Position numbers and translations under genes: made by a program
Notes under the pieces: model-generated
The model's input: the letters and a program-made list of their open reading frames with translations, nothing else
What the model was told of the DNA's origin: nothing
Database searches by the model: none
Part shown: one piece after another, positions 1 through 9,455 of the stretch
How positions within the stretch are numbered: position 1 is the first letter of the stretch
Layout: each line of letters starts with the position of its first letter
Source of the DNA: Opitutales bacterium
GTDB lineage: Bacteria > Verrucomicrobiota > Verrucomicrobiia > Opitutales > UBA953
Reading direction: 5' to 3'
NCBI GenBank assembly: GCA_024697185.1
Contig: JAILGB010000020.1
Span: forward strand, 1 to 64,000
DNA: 64,000 bases

Positions 1-494
1 CACATAATATAAACGCGTTCACGATGCTGAGGAATCCCGATATAATGCGGACTAAAAATTAATGGTTCACATAAAACATTGTAACCGATTGCGACCAAAT
101 GTTGATGTATTACCCGCCAAGTGTTGCCGTTGTCATGCGAGGCTAGATTTCTAACATTTTCAAGAAGCGCGTATTTTGGCTTTGTTTTTGCCATTATTCG
201 TTCTACATCAAAAAACAATGTTCCTTTTGTTTCATCCTGAAAACCAAGACGTTTACCTGCTTTTGAAAATGTTTGACAAGGAAAACCTGCACAGAGAACA
301 TCATATTGAGGAATGTTTTCAACATTAACTTTTGTTATATCTCGATCTGGGATTATTCCATAATTAGAAGAATATGTTTTTCTGCAATCTTCATCTATAT
401 CGCATGCATATACACACTGACCTCCCAATTGAGAAAGAGCTTGGTGAAAACCACCTATTCCACAAAATAAATCTATAAATTTAAATTTTTTCAT
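1..494 (-). CDS. DNA (cytosine-5-)-methyltransferase, N-terminal part (runs off the left edge)
   Basis: Manual reverse-strand translation MKKFKFIDLFCGIGGFHQAL...VLCAGFPCQTFSKAGKRLGF...LLENVRNL...GIPQHRERVYIM contains m5C-MTase motifs I (DLFCGIGGF), IV (GFPCQ), VI (ENVR) and VIII (QHRERVYI). ATG is at 492-494. Confidence 0.93.
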   Translation of the reverse strand, partial: MKKFKFIDLFCGIGGFHQALSQLGGQCVYACDIDEDCRKTYSSNYGIIPDRDITKVNVENIPQYDVLCAGFPCQTFSKAGKRLGFQDETKGTLFFDVERIMAKTKPKYALLENVRNLASHDNGNTWRVIHQHLVAIGYNVLCEPLIFSPHYIGIPQHRERVYIM

Positions 495-1720
495 TTGCCA
501 TTATAGCTATATCTAAAGACAACAAAACGATCAATATCTTTTTTCTTAATTAAAAATTTTGGATTCCGTGCCGATCCGTCTGGTTGATGCCCTTGGTTAA
601 ATTCCGTTAATGCTTCACGATAATTTACACGATTTAGTTCTAAAATTATCATTTTTAAAAATTTAACACCAGTTTTTAAGCGAGCGGCATACGAGAGTTC
701 GTCTTTCTTTTTACCGCCACTTACCGTGGATATAAATTTATTGTATGCTCTTACATTTTTATAATTGTTAACCTCACTATCTTTTTCTGTTTCGTGTTCG
801 TAAATAATATACCAAAATTTACCACACATATTAACACATTCAACAAATGTCCTTTGATCGTTGCCAGGTGCTTCTTTTGCTGTTATATCGCTAGCTTTAA
901 GATCTCCATAAAAACAATGTTTGGGAAACCATATGTCAAAGTCAAATTCATTATTTTTCTTACTTTTGTTTGACTGACCAGTATATTTCATTAAAGACGA
1001 GATGTCATTATCGTTTATAAACTGATTGAATAAGTATTCTAAATACCATCCTGGCCATTCTGTTTGTCTCCATTCAGGCCACTTATTGATCTGCATTTCT
1101 TTAACTGTCGGCAATACACGAAGCCATTGTCCGAATGAAAATCCATTATTAAATTTTTCAAATAGTGCGAATAACTCACTTTTACCTAATTCTTTGCCAG
1201 AAAGATAATTAGATAATTTATTTCCACGAATGGTGTAGATGTGATTTCCGAACGAATCTTCTTTATGAAATACGCCATTCGTAAAGGCTTGATAAATGTC
1301 ATTAATATAAATGTGTGCCGACGAATTATGAATTATTTTTCTAAGATAAGTATCTTTTATAAAATCAACAAAAACTACGGCGCCTTGGTAGTGATAAATA
1401 CCGATAAATCGCACATCATATAACAATTTATTTTTGACAATATGCAAACAAAAATCTTTATACCAACTTGGGAGTTGAACTCTTTTTTTAAAGATTGGGT
1501 GTGGATTCCCTAAATAATGAACGGCCTTATGTAATAAAATAAAATTCGTTCCGTTCTTAGAATAGACAAATACATTTTTACCAATAATTGTTTTAATACT
1601 GCAGTTTTCTTTCCCAAGATATTTTATTAGTTGCTCTTCTTGCTGATGAGGAGTCAGCACTTGATCTTGTGCGACCTCCAAACTTAAATCTGGGCGTATT
1701 TGTTCACTGTCTTGGTTCAT
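491..1720 (-). CDS. putative type II restriction endonuclease partnered with the adjacent cytosine methyltransferase
   Basis: 409-aa ORF whose stop overlaps the MTase start (ATGA). AT-rich. Contains NNEFDFDIWFPKHCFYGDLKASD, compatible with a PD-(D/E)XK-type core. Function inferred mainly from position. Confidence 0.6.
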   Translation of the reverse strand: MNQDSEQIRPDLSLEVAQDQVLTPHQQEEQLIKYLGKENCSIKTIIGKNVFVYSKNGTNFILLHKAVHYLGNPHPIFKKRVQLPSWYKDFCLHIVKNKLLYDVRFIGIYHYQGAVVFVDFIKDTYLRKIIHNSSAHIYINDIYQAFTNGVFHKEDSFGNHIYTIRGNKLSNYLSGKELGKSELFALFEKFNNGFSFGQWLRVLPTVKEMQINKWPEWRQTEWPGWYLEYLFNQFINDNDISSLMKYTGQSNKSKKNNEFDFDIWFPKHCFYGDLKASDITAKEAPGNDQRTFVECVNMCGKFWYIIYEHETEKDSEVNNYKNVRAYNKFISTVSGGKKKDELSYAARLKTGVKFLKMIILELNRVNYREALTEFNQGHQPDGSARNPKFLIKKKDIDRFVVFRYSYNGK

Positions 1721-1793
1721 TGTCGTGCTTTTACATATTATACTTGTCGCAATTTTATACGCTATCGGAAAATGGGAATCTGATTTTCTCCCC

Positions 1794-3119
1794 CTACCCT
1801 CTCACCGACTCATAGACTCGCAGGAGGAGCGGGCGGCCGAGGATGTTTTTGATTTTTTCGAAGCGGGAGAAAAGTTTTTCCATCGTGGATTCGGAGGTCG
1901 GATATGTGAGAAGCGTGACCGTTCCCGTTCCCGTTTCGCGGTGTTCGTAGGTTGCGACCTTGGCGATAGAGATGTTGAGCTCTGCGAGATCGCGATAAAT
2001 GTCGGCGAGCACGCCCACCTGGTCCGCCACGGTGACACGGATATAAAACGGCGATTTGATTTCATCGACCGTCGCCATACGCAGGTTTTCGCCCATATGG
2101 TAGTTGGCGTCGATATCCGCCGCCGTGAAAAACTTGTGCGCGTCGTCCCTGATCCCGATGATTGCATCGACAATGTCCGAGATGACAGCCGAGGATGTCG
2201 CGTCGCGTCCCGCGCCTCTGCCGATAAGGATTGTCGTTCCCGCGACGTCGCCTGAGAGTTTGATCGCGTTATAGACGCCGTCAACGCGCGCCAAGGTCTT
2301 GTCGAGCGGGACGAGCGACGGGGAGACGCTCAGCGAGAGGGCGTTGGTTTTAAAGTTGCGCCGGATCAGCCCGATGAGTTTGATGCGGTAGCCGAAATTT
2401 TTTGCCAGGTCCATATCCTCGAGCGTCACATTGCGAATGCCTTCGACGAGCGCGTGGTCTTCGTCGATCCATTTGCCATGGGCGAGAAAGGCGAGGATGA
2501 CCGCCTTGTGAAACGCGTCCTTGCCATCGAGGTCGAGGGAATCGTCCTGTTCGACATAGCCGAGCGCCTTGGCGTCGGCGAGAATTGTCTCATAGGATTT
2601 TCGCTCCGCCTCCATGCGTGAGAGGATGTAGTTGCAAGTGCCGTTGATAATGCCCGCAATGGAGGCAAAACGGTTGGCGACGAGCCCTTCGCGCAGGGTT
2701 TTGATAATCGGGATCGCTCCCGCGACGGAGGCTTCAAAATAGTAATGCCCGCCGTGTTTTTTGACCAAATCGAAGAGTTGTTGTCCGCAGGCGTAGATCA
2801 GAGCCTTGTTGGCGGTAACAACGACTTTGCCGGCCTTGAGCGCCGCCTCCGTGTATTCGCGCGCCTTGCCTGTGCCGCCCATAAGTTCGCAGACGATATC
2901 GACGGCGGGATCGTTGATCACCTCGTAGGGATCTTCCGTCATGATTTGCGCGGGAACGTCAACGTCGCGGGAACGCCCGATGTCGCGGACGGCAATGCGC
3001 GGGAACGCGATTTTGACGCCGAGGCGATTTTCGAGTTCTTCGCGCTGCGGTTCAAGATTTTTCCAAACGCCCTGTCCGACCGTGCCGAACCCGATAAAGC
3101 CGATACCGATTTTTTTCAT
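1794..3119 (-). CDS. hom: homoserine dehydrogenase
   Basis: MKKIGIGFIGFGTVGQGVWKNL... NAD-binding start, ...VVTANKALIYACG..., ...GIINGTCNYILSRME..., C-terminal ACT-like region. Confidence 0.95.
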   Translation of the reverse strand: MKKIGIGFIGFGTVGQGVWKNLEPQREELENRLGVKIAFPRIAVRDIGRSRDVDVPAQIMTEDPYEVINDPAVDIVCELMGGTGKAREYTEAALKAGKVVVTANKALIYACGQQLFDLVKKHGGHYYFEASVAGAIPIIKTLREGLVANRFASIAGIINGTCNYILSRMEAERKSYETILADAKALGYVEQDDSLDLDGKDAFHKAVILAFLAHGKWIDEDHALVEGIRNVTLEDMDLAKNFGYRIKLIGLIRRNFKTNALSLSVSPSLVPLDKTLARVDGVYNAIKLSGDVAGTTILIGRGAGRDATSSAVISDIVDAIIGIRDDAHKFFTAADIDANYHMGENLRMATVDEIKSPFYIRVTVADQVGVLADIYRDLAELNISIAKVATYEHRETGTGTVTLLTYPTSESTMEKLFSRFEKIKNILGRPLLLRVYESVRG

Positions 3120-3779
3120 TTATTGTCCTTCCTTTTTGTCCGTTTTTTTGAATGTGTTTTCCTTGCCGGCGATCAGTCTGCGAATATTGGACTGGTGCAT
3201 CACGATGATAAAGACCGCGAGCGCCAAACAGACGACGATTTCGAGATTGGTATAATGCCCGATGCCGCATTTGGCGTAAATCATCGTAATGATCGGCAAC
3301 GCCAAACCGAAGGCGATCGAAGCCACCGCCACGATTTTACAGGCAAAATAAACCGCCAGCCATACGAGCAGCGCCACCAAGATCGCCAGCGGCATCGCGC
3401 CCAAAAGCCCGCCGATCGTCGTCGAAACGCCTTTGCCGCCTTTAAATTTCAAAAAGATCGAAAAACAATGTCCCAGCACCGCGCCGATAAAACCGCAAAG
3501 CTGCGCCACCGCGACATCGCCCGCCGCCGTTCCCGCGACCGCCCCGAAGACAAAGGGCCAAAACGCCGCGACAAAGCCTTTCGCCATATCGAGGAAGAAA
3601 ACCGTGTTGCCCGCTTTTTTGCCGCAACAGCGCTTTACATTGGTCGCTCCCGGATTGCCGCTGCCCGCATGCAAAATATCAACGCCGCAACGGCGCGCCA
3701 CAATCACGGCAAACGGCAACGACCCCAAAAAATACCCGGCGACCAACGCCGCCGCCGGCAATAAAATAGAAATGTCCAT
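3120..3779 (-). CDS. plsY: acyl-phosphate:glycerol-3-phosphate acyltransferase
   Basis: YFLGSLPFAVIVAR...HAGSGNPGATNVKR...FKGGKGVSTTIGG motifs of the PlsY family. Confidence 0.93.
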   Translation of the reverse strand: MDISILLPAAALVAGYFLGSLPFAVIVARRCGVDILHAGSGNPGATNVKRCCGKKAGNTVFFLDMAKGFVAAFWPFVFGAVAGTAAGDVAVAQLCGFIGAVLGHCFSIFLKFKGGKGVSTTIGGLLGAMPLAILVALLVWLAVYFACKIVAVASIAFGLALPIITMIYAKCGIGHYTNLEIVVCLALAVFIIVMHQSNIRRLIAGKENTFKKTDKKEGQ

Positions 3780-3893
3780 ACGACTAATTATAAGACAGAA
3801 GCGGCGTCAAGTTAAGAACTTAATCACGGCGGGAACGCGTTCCCGCGCGCTGCATTTATTGCGGGAACGGCACTTTGCCTTTATAATGAAACT

Positions 3894-4385
3894 ATGGCGA
3901 CGACAAAAAAAGAGCGAATTGCACTTTATCCGGGCAGCTTCGATCCTGTTCACAACGGCCACCTCCATCTGATCGAACGTGCGGCAAAACTCTTTGACCG
4001 CCTCTATGTCGGCGTCGCCAAAAACCCGGGCAAAAACCCGCTTTTTAGCGAGGGCGAGCGCGTGGAGCTCCTGAAAGAGGTTTTAAAAAAACACAAGAAC
4101 GTCCGCGTGGTCAAAATTGACGGACTGACCGTCGATGCCGCCGAAGCCTTGGGCGCGACGGTTATCGTGCGCGGCTTGCGCTTAGTGTCGGACTTTGAGG
4201 ACGAACTCCTGCTCGACATGCACAACCGCCGCCTCAACGGCAAAATCGAAACCGTCTATATGATGCCGACGCAACAGTTCCTCTATTTCAACTCTTCCTT
4301 TGTCAAACAAATCGTCTCCATCGACCCCCAGCGCCTCGGCGACTACGTTCCCGCGGCAGTCTTGAAACGCCTTCTCAAAAAATAG
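3894..4385 (+). CDS. coaD: phosphopantetheine adenylyltransferase
   Basis: ALYPGSFDPVHNGHLHLIERA...VRGLRLVSDFEDE... Confidence 0.96.
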   Translation: MATTKKERIALYPGSFDPVHNGHLHLIERAAKLFDRLYVGVAKNPGKNPLFSEGERVELLKEVLKKHKNVRVVKIDGLTVDAAEALGATVIVRGLRLVSDFEDELLLDMHNRRLNGKIETVYMMPTQQFLYFNSSFVKQIVSIDPQRLGDYVPAAVLKRLLKK

Positions 4386-4386
4386 C

Positions 4387-4923
4387 ATGGCAAAAAAATC
4401 ACTTTATCTCCGCATCGCGGGAACGCTGGCGACGCTCGGACCGCTCGGCGGACGCCTGCCCGCTCCCGGCACCTGGGGAGCCCTTGCGGGAACGGTTTTT
4501 TACTGGCTCGCGTTTCAGACGACCGGACTTAACAGCCCCGGACATTTGAGACAGTTTTTGATGCTGGCGGGAGCGCTGACATTGTTCGCCGTTCCCGTCT
4601 GTTCCGCCGGAGAAAAATTTTTGGGGCGGAAAGATCCCGGAGAGGTCAATTTTGACGAATTCGCCGTGATGCCGTTTTGCTACGCCGGGCTCGGTCCCGT
4701 CATCTCTCGCGCGGGAACGGCAGGACAAATCCTCTGGCTTCTGGCGGGTTTTGCCCTCTTCCGCCTTTTTGACATCGCAAAGCCTTTCGGGATCAAAAAA
4801 CTGCAAAAAATCCCGGGCGGCGCCGGCATCGTCATCGATGATTTCGTCGCGGCGCTCTTCACATGCGCCTGCCTCTGGCTCGCCCGCTGGGCTTATGTTT
4901 TGACGGCAAACCTTTCAAACTGA
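4387..4923 (+). CDS. pgpA: phosphatidylglycerophosphatase A family protein
   Basis: GPLGGRLPAPGTWGALAGTVFYW...DPGEVNFDEFAVMP...FRLFDIAKPFGIKKLQKIPGGAGIVIDDFVAAL. Confidence 0.9.
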   Translation: MAKKSLYLRIAGTLATLGPLGGRLPAPGTWGALAGTVFYWLAFQTTGLNSPGHLRQFLMLAGALTLFAVPVCSAGEKFLGRKDPGEVNFDEFAVMPFCYAGLGPVISRAGTAGQILWLLAGFALFRLFDIAKPFGIKKLQKIPGGAGIVIDDFVAALFTCACLWLARWAYVLTANLSN

Positions 4924-4927
4924 TTTT

Positions 4928-6424
4928 ATGGCATTATTCAACTGGCTCAAAAACCGTTCCGCAGGTGTTCTGCTCCACCCGACCGCTCTGCCCTCCGACC
5001 AGGGAATCGGCTGCTTCGGCAAAGGAGCCTACCGATTTGTGGACGTCCTGTCGGAAATGCGCGTGCGCTATTGGCAAGTCTGTCCGCTCGGGCCGACCGG
5101 CTACGGCAACTCCCCCTACCAATGCTATTCTTCCTTTGCCGGCAATCCCAGCATGATCGACCTCGAATCCCTCGGCGGGAACCTCGAAATCTTTAAAAAC
5201 CTCAATCGCGCAAAAGTCGATTTTGACCGCTTCGCTCCCCTCCACGCCGCCGAGCTCGACCGCATCATCGAAACTTTTTTGAACAACAAAAGCGCGCTCG
5301 ACAAATGGGGCGATTTTGAAAAATTCAAACGCGACAACCAATACTGGCTTCACGGATATGCGCTTTACATGGCGTTAAAGGAGGAAAACGGCGGGAACGC
5401 CTGGTATGAATGGCCGGACGAGTTTAAAAACTTTAAGAACGCCGTCAAAAAAACATTCCCGCCAAACATTAGAAAAAGCGTCGAAAAAATCGAAATTATC
5501 CAGTTTCTCTTTTTTGCCCAATGGCAGGAATTGCGGCACTACGCCCGCCAACGCGGGATCGAGATCATCGGCGACGCTCCGATTTTTACCGCGCTCGACT
5601 CGGCGGACGTCTGGCAAAATCCTGAGATTTTCCAACTCGACAAAAAACAAAAACCGCTCGCCGTCGCCGGTGTCCCGCCCGATTATTTTTCCGCCACAGG
5701 TCAGCGCTGGGGCAATCCGCTCTATGACTGGAAGGCCCTCAAAAAACAAAAATACGCCTGGTGGATCGAACGCTTGCGCGCCTGCTTCAAACTCTACGAT
5801 GTCGTTCGCATCGATCATTTTAGGGCGTTTTGCGACTATTGGCGCATTCCCGCGGACTCTCCCGACGCGCGCAACGGCGAATGGATCAAAGGTCCCGGAC
5901 TGGAATTTTTTGAAACCGTCCGCAAATCGCTCGGCGAAGCCCGCCTAATCGCCGAAGACTTGGGAGATCTCAACGACGATGTCCGCAAACTCCTCGCCGA
6001 TACGGGATTGCCGGGCATGAATGTTTTGATTTTCGCCTTTGGCGGCGACCCCAAAAATCTTTATTTGCCGCACAATATCAAATCCAATTCCATCGTTTAT
6101 CCGGGAACGCACGACAACGACACCGTCGCCGGATGGTACGCGAGAGCTCCGGAGCACGAAAAAGATTTCTTCCGCCGTTATCTCTGGACGGACGGCAACG
6201 CACCGCATTGCGCGATGATCAACGCGGCTCTCAAATCTCACGCCAAAATGGCAATCGTCGCCGCACAGGATATTTTGGGACTCGGTAGCGAAGCCAGGTT
6301 TAACGAGCCGGGAACGAGCGAAGGCAATTGGTGCTGGAGACTTCGCGACGAAGAGCTCCAAGAGCTCAAAACACTCGCGGGAACACTCGTGCGCCCGCTT
6401 GTCGAAATCAGCGGACGATGCTAA
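4928..6424 (+). CDS. malQ: 4-alpha-glucanotransferase (GH77)
   Basis: GVLLHPTALPSDQGIGCFG...YWQVCPLGPTGYGNSPYQCYSSFAGNP...VRIDHFRAF...AEDLGDL...PGTHDNDT. Confidence 0.95.
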   Translation: MALFNWLKNRSAGVLLHPTALPSDQGIGCFGKGAYRFVDVLSEMRVRYWQVCPLGPTGYGNSPYQCYSSFAGNPSMIDLESLGGNLEIFKNLNRAKVDFDRFAPLHAAELDRIIETFLNNKSALDKWGDFEKFKRDNQYWLHGYALYMALKEENGGNAWYEWPDEFKNFKNAVKKTFPPNIRKSVEKIEIIQFLFFAQWQELRHYARQRGIEIIGDAPIFTALDSADVWQNPEIFQLDKKQKPLAVAGVPPDYFSATGQRWGNPLYDWKALKKQKYAWWIERLRACFKLYDVVRIDHFRAFCDYWRIPADSPDARNGEWIKGPGLEFFETVRKSLGEARLIAEDLGDLNDDVRKLLADTGLPGMNVLIFAFGGDPKNLYLPHNIKSNSIVYPGTHDNDTVAGWYARAPEHEKDFFRRYLWTDGNAPHCAMINAALKSHAKMAIVAAQDILGLGSEARFNEPGTSEGNWCWRLRDEELQELKTLAGTLVRPLVEISGRC

Positions 6425-6993
6425 TGCGGGAACTGATTTTGGCATCTGCATCGCCAAGACGGCGCGAACTCCTCGCCGCCGCCGGGTTCAGTTTTAAAAT
6501 CTGCAACGCCAACGTCATCGAAAACGAAGACCCGGACGGCGACCCGCAAAAAGCCGTTGCCGACAACGCCCGGGCAAAAGCCCTGGCTGTCGCCCAAAAA
6601 AATCCAAACGCCGTCGTTCTCGGAGCCGATACGACCGTCGCCGTCGGCAAACGGGTTCTCAACAAGCCGGCGGACATGAACGAAGCCGTAAAAATGTTGA
6701 AAGAACTCAGCGGCAAAACCCATACCGTCTATACCGGTTTTTGTATCGTCTGCGGACAAAGAAAATTGCTGCGGGAAGAAATCGTCGCCTGTAATGTCAC
6801 CTTCAAGCAAATCGACGATGCGACAATCGCCCGATATTTTGAGCGCGTCAACCCCCTCGACAAAGCTGGAGCCTACGGCATCCAAGAATCGCGGGAACTC
6901 ATCATCGAATCCTACGACGAACCCCTCTCAAACATCATCGGACTCCCTATCGAGATCGTCAAAGAGATTCTCGAAGAGGAACTCCAAAAATAA
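6418..6993 (+). CDS. maf: Maf family nucleotide pyrophosphatase
   Basis: MLMRELILASASPRRRELLAAAGFSF...VVLGADTTVAVG...HTVYTGFCI...DKAGAYGIQ...NIIGLPIE. Overlaps the malQ stop. Confidence 0.93.
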   Translation: MLMRELILASASPRRRELLAAAGFSFKICNANVIENEDPDGDPQKAVADNARAKALAVAQKNPNAVVLGADTTVAVGKRVLNKPADMNEAVKMLKELSGKTHTVYTGFCIVCGQRKLLREEIVACNVTFKQIDDATIARYFERVNPLDKAGAYGIQESRELIIESYDEPLSNIIGLPIEIVKEILEEELQK

Positions 6994-7009
6994 GCCTCAA
7001 CCCCTCGCG

Positions 7010-7107
7010 GGAACACCCGCCCCGACGCGTGCCGATGCCGTTCCCACGCCGCGCGTTTGCGAACGCGACACGACACGCCCGAGCGAGTCGTAAGAATAAT
7101 TCCGTTT
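7010..7107 (-). pseudogene. orphan RHS core fragment
   Basis: Minus-strand translation KRNYSYDSLGRVVSRSQTRGVGTA... closely matches KRNYSYDSLGRVVSRTQTRGAGTP in the neighbouring RHS ORF. 44 bp (7064-7107) are identical to 9205-9248. Confidence 0.75.
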
Positions 7108-7126
7108 GGCAGACATCCTCAATATC

Positions 7127-7654
7127 TCATTCTCTTTCGCTTGAAAAATTTGTCTTTCGAATAAGCGCATCCGAAATTTTCTCCAAGTGCTCCTTTATAA
7201 GCTCTTCGTCTTCCGGAGACATAAGTTCTCGTGCTCTCTTGTAATCGTTATACATCATTGACGGGAAATCAAGATGAATTAGATTTTCGGTGATCTCAAT
7301 ATAGTAGATTTCCCTGATAATTTTGGGCATCAATTCCGACAATTTTTCCAACTCGGGACGTATTTTCTCGGCGTAATACAAAGAGTTTCTCTTTTTCCCA
7401 ACGAGACAAAGCGGCCACTCCAAGATAATCCGATCAATTAATGGAATGCGAACCTGCATTCTCCCCAACTTATAGACTTGTTTGGTACTAAGAATAAAAT
7501 CCGTCCAAAAGAACAAAGACGACCATGTTGCATAGTTCCCCGCATAAATTTCGGGGAAATCGTCTAATTTTTTCTTGTGATAATAGGTATAGCCGTAGCA
7601 GTCCAAAGTGGCTTTCGTCCCTGTGCAATTCCATGTTCCTTCTTTACGATTCAT
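7127..7654 (-). CDS. hypothetical protein directly downstream of the RHS tip; immunity-protein candidate
   Basis: 175-aa low-GC ORF between the RHS C-terminal region and the orphan RHS core fragment. No family recognised. Confidence 0.6.
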   Translation of the reverse strand: MNRKEGTWNCTGTKATLDCYGYTYYHKKKLDDFPEIYAGNYATWSSLFFWTDFILSTKQVYKLGRMQVRIPLIDRIILEWPLCLVGKKRNSLYYAEKIRPELEKLSELMPKIIREIYYIEITENLIHLDFPSMMYNDYKRARELMSPEDEELIKEHLEKISDALIRKTNFSSERE

Positions 7655-7664
7655 AATAAAAAGT

Positions 7665-9419
7665 CTATGAGCAGGATGGAAAAATCTTTAGCAACTCTAT
7701 GGGACCTCCGAGTAGAATCCACGGATTCTTATCCGCATCTGAAGAAATAATAGATCCCTCCTGTTCAAAATCTCTATTATATGATGTTGTCCACCCTACA
7801 AAATTTAAGTTTAAATTTACAGACGCAACCAATGTATAATCTAACGAAATCGTGCCGTTGCACAAATTTAAAATCCCTGAAATTTCTCCACTTATACCAA
7901 AACCAAATTCCATTTTTTTATCTGGTTTTTTAAAAGAATCTTCGGTCGAGCCTCTGCGTCCATGCCCTGCAGTTATCGCGCCACTTAAAGCAACCTCGCG
8001 AACATCTATGCACCCACATCCATAACTTCCTGTTCCTGAAAGCCAAACAGAAACTGTAATGTTTGGAATGTAATCCTCCACATATGAGGCAAATTTCGTT
8101 CCAACATTTGGAAGTCGTCCTAGTAGCGCAACAACTTTCCCCTTCACATTCCAACTAGCCCCTCCTGCAACTTCTACTTCTTGTCTATTGTTATGGGGAT
8201 GCTTAAAAATAAGATTTATGAATATCCCCCAAACAGGCGTAATCGGCAGATTAAATTCAACAGTTCCTGGCAAGAAAAATAATTTTGCCGCATCTTTAAA
8301 TTGATCTAGAAATGAAAGCCCTTGAGTATCCACTCCTCCCGTCCTGTTGAACACAAACGCATACAGATTCCAACCTCCCTGTTCTTCGATAGGATCGCGG
8401 GAGAGGAAGCGGCCGTCGTAAGGGGAATAGTGGCGGTAGTTGTAATAGACGAGGCCGAGTTCGGAATCGTAGATCTCGGACGACCACTGGAGGGGGTTTG
8501 CGACCGTTCCCGTGGAAGTGGCCGCGCCGAAAGGTGCGTAGTCGTAAGTTGCGGCGAGCGTTCCCGATACGTCGATAAGTTCGCAGACATTTTTCGTAAG
8601 ATCGACGGTCGGGAAATAGAGTTGGTCGCCGATGAGGTTGATCAGGAGCGGACGCGTAGCGACAGGCTCCGACGGATCCCAATAGATGACGCGCTTGAGC
8701 GAGTAATTCAGCGTTCCCGCGGACTCCGTAATGTCAAACGCGGCGACTTGAAGATAGTCGCGGTAAAGATAGCGTTCCCAAAGAGTGGTTGTTCCCGCGA
8801 CGGAAACTTTTTTCTCAAAGCGTCTGCCTTGGCTGTCGTAAGCGCAGGTGATGATCGTTTGCGTCGTGACGTTTTCAAAGCGCACAGGGCGATTTTCCGC
8901 ATTGTAGGAAATCTGCCATACGCCTGTGGAGGTCCGCACCAAAATCGCGTTCCCGTCCGCATCGTGGATCGGCGTGAAATACGAAGGCGTGCCGCCGACG
9001 GTTTCGACAATCGCCTGGTATTGGTTCAAATTGTTCGTCGAGTAGGAAGATACCGTTCCCGCCTCAGTCGCGGAATTTCGGTTGCCGATATTATCGTAAT
9101 TGTAGGCGAAACTGTCGTTCCCGATAGTCGCGGTAGTTAATTCGCTACGGGAATTGTAGCCGAACGCATCCGAGCGCGGCGTTCCCGCGCCCCGCGTTTG
9201 CGTGCGCGACACGACACGCCCGAGCGAGTCGTAAGAATAATTCCGTTTTGCGAGAAGGTTGCTCACGCTGTCATTGTAAGCGATTTCAACAGGCAAGTCA
9301 CGCGAAGACTCGTAAGTTATCGTCTTTGTGACAAAATAATTTCCCACGCTCGCCAAAAGATTCGTTCCCGCAAGGTAACTGTAGGCGAAATCGACGTTCC
9401 CGTAAGAGCCGACGGAAAG
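7665..9419 (-). pseudogene. RHS/YD-repeat protein, 5'-truncated, with unique C-terminal tip
   Basis: YD repeats and RHS core end (SSEIYDSELGLVYYNYRHYSPYDGRFLSRDPIEEQGGWNLYAFVFNRTGGVDTQGLSF) followed by a non-core tip. The frame is open upstream of the annotated TTG (9356) to an in-frame TAG at 9420-9422, so the N-terminal portion is missing. Confidence 0.85.
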
Positions 9420-9455
9420 CTACTCTGTCGTAAATTGTACTGCACACTTTCTTTG

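Noticed and set aside
2745-3764. Long plus-strand ORF (339 aa) opposite hom and plsY
   Set aside because: Antisense to two confidently identified genes. Composition is typical of a shadow frame, with no domain signature.
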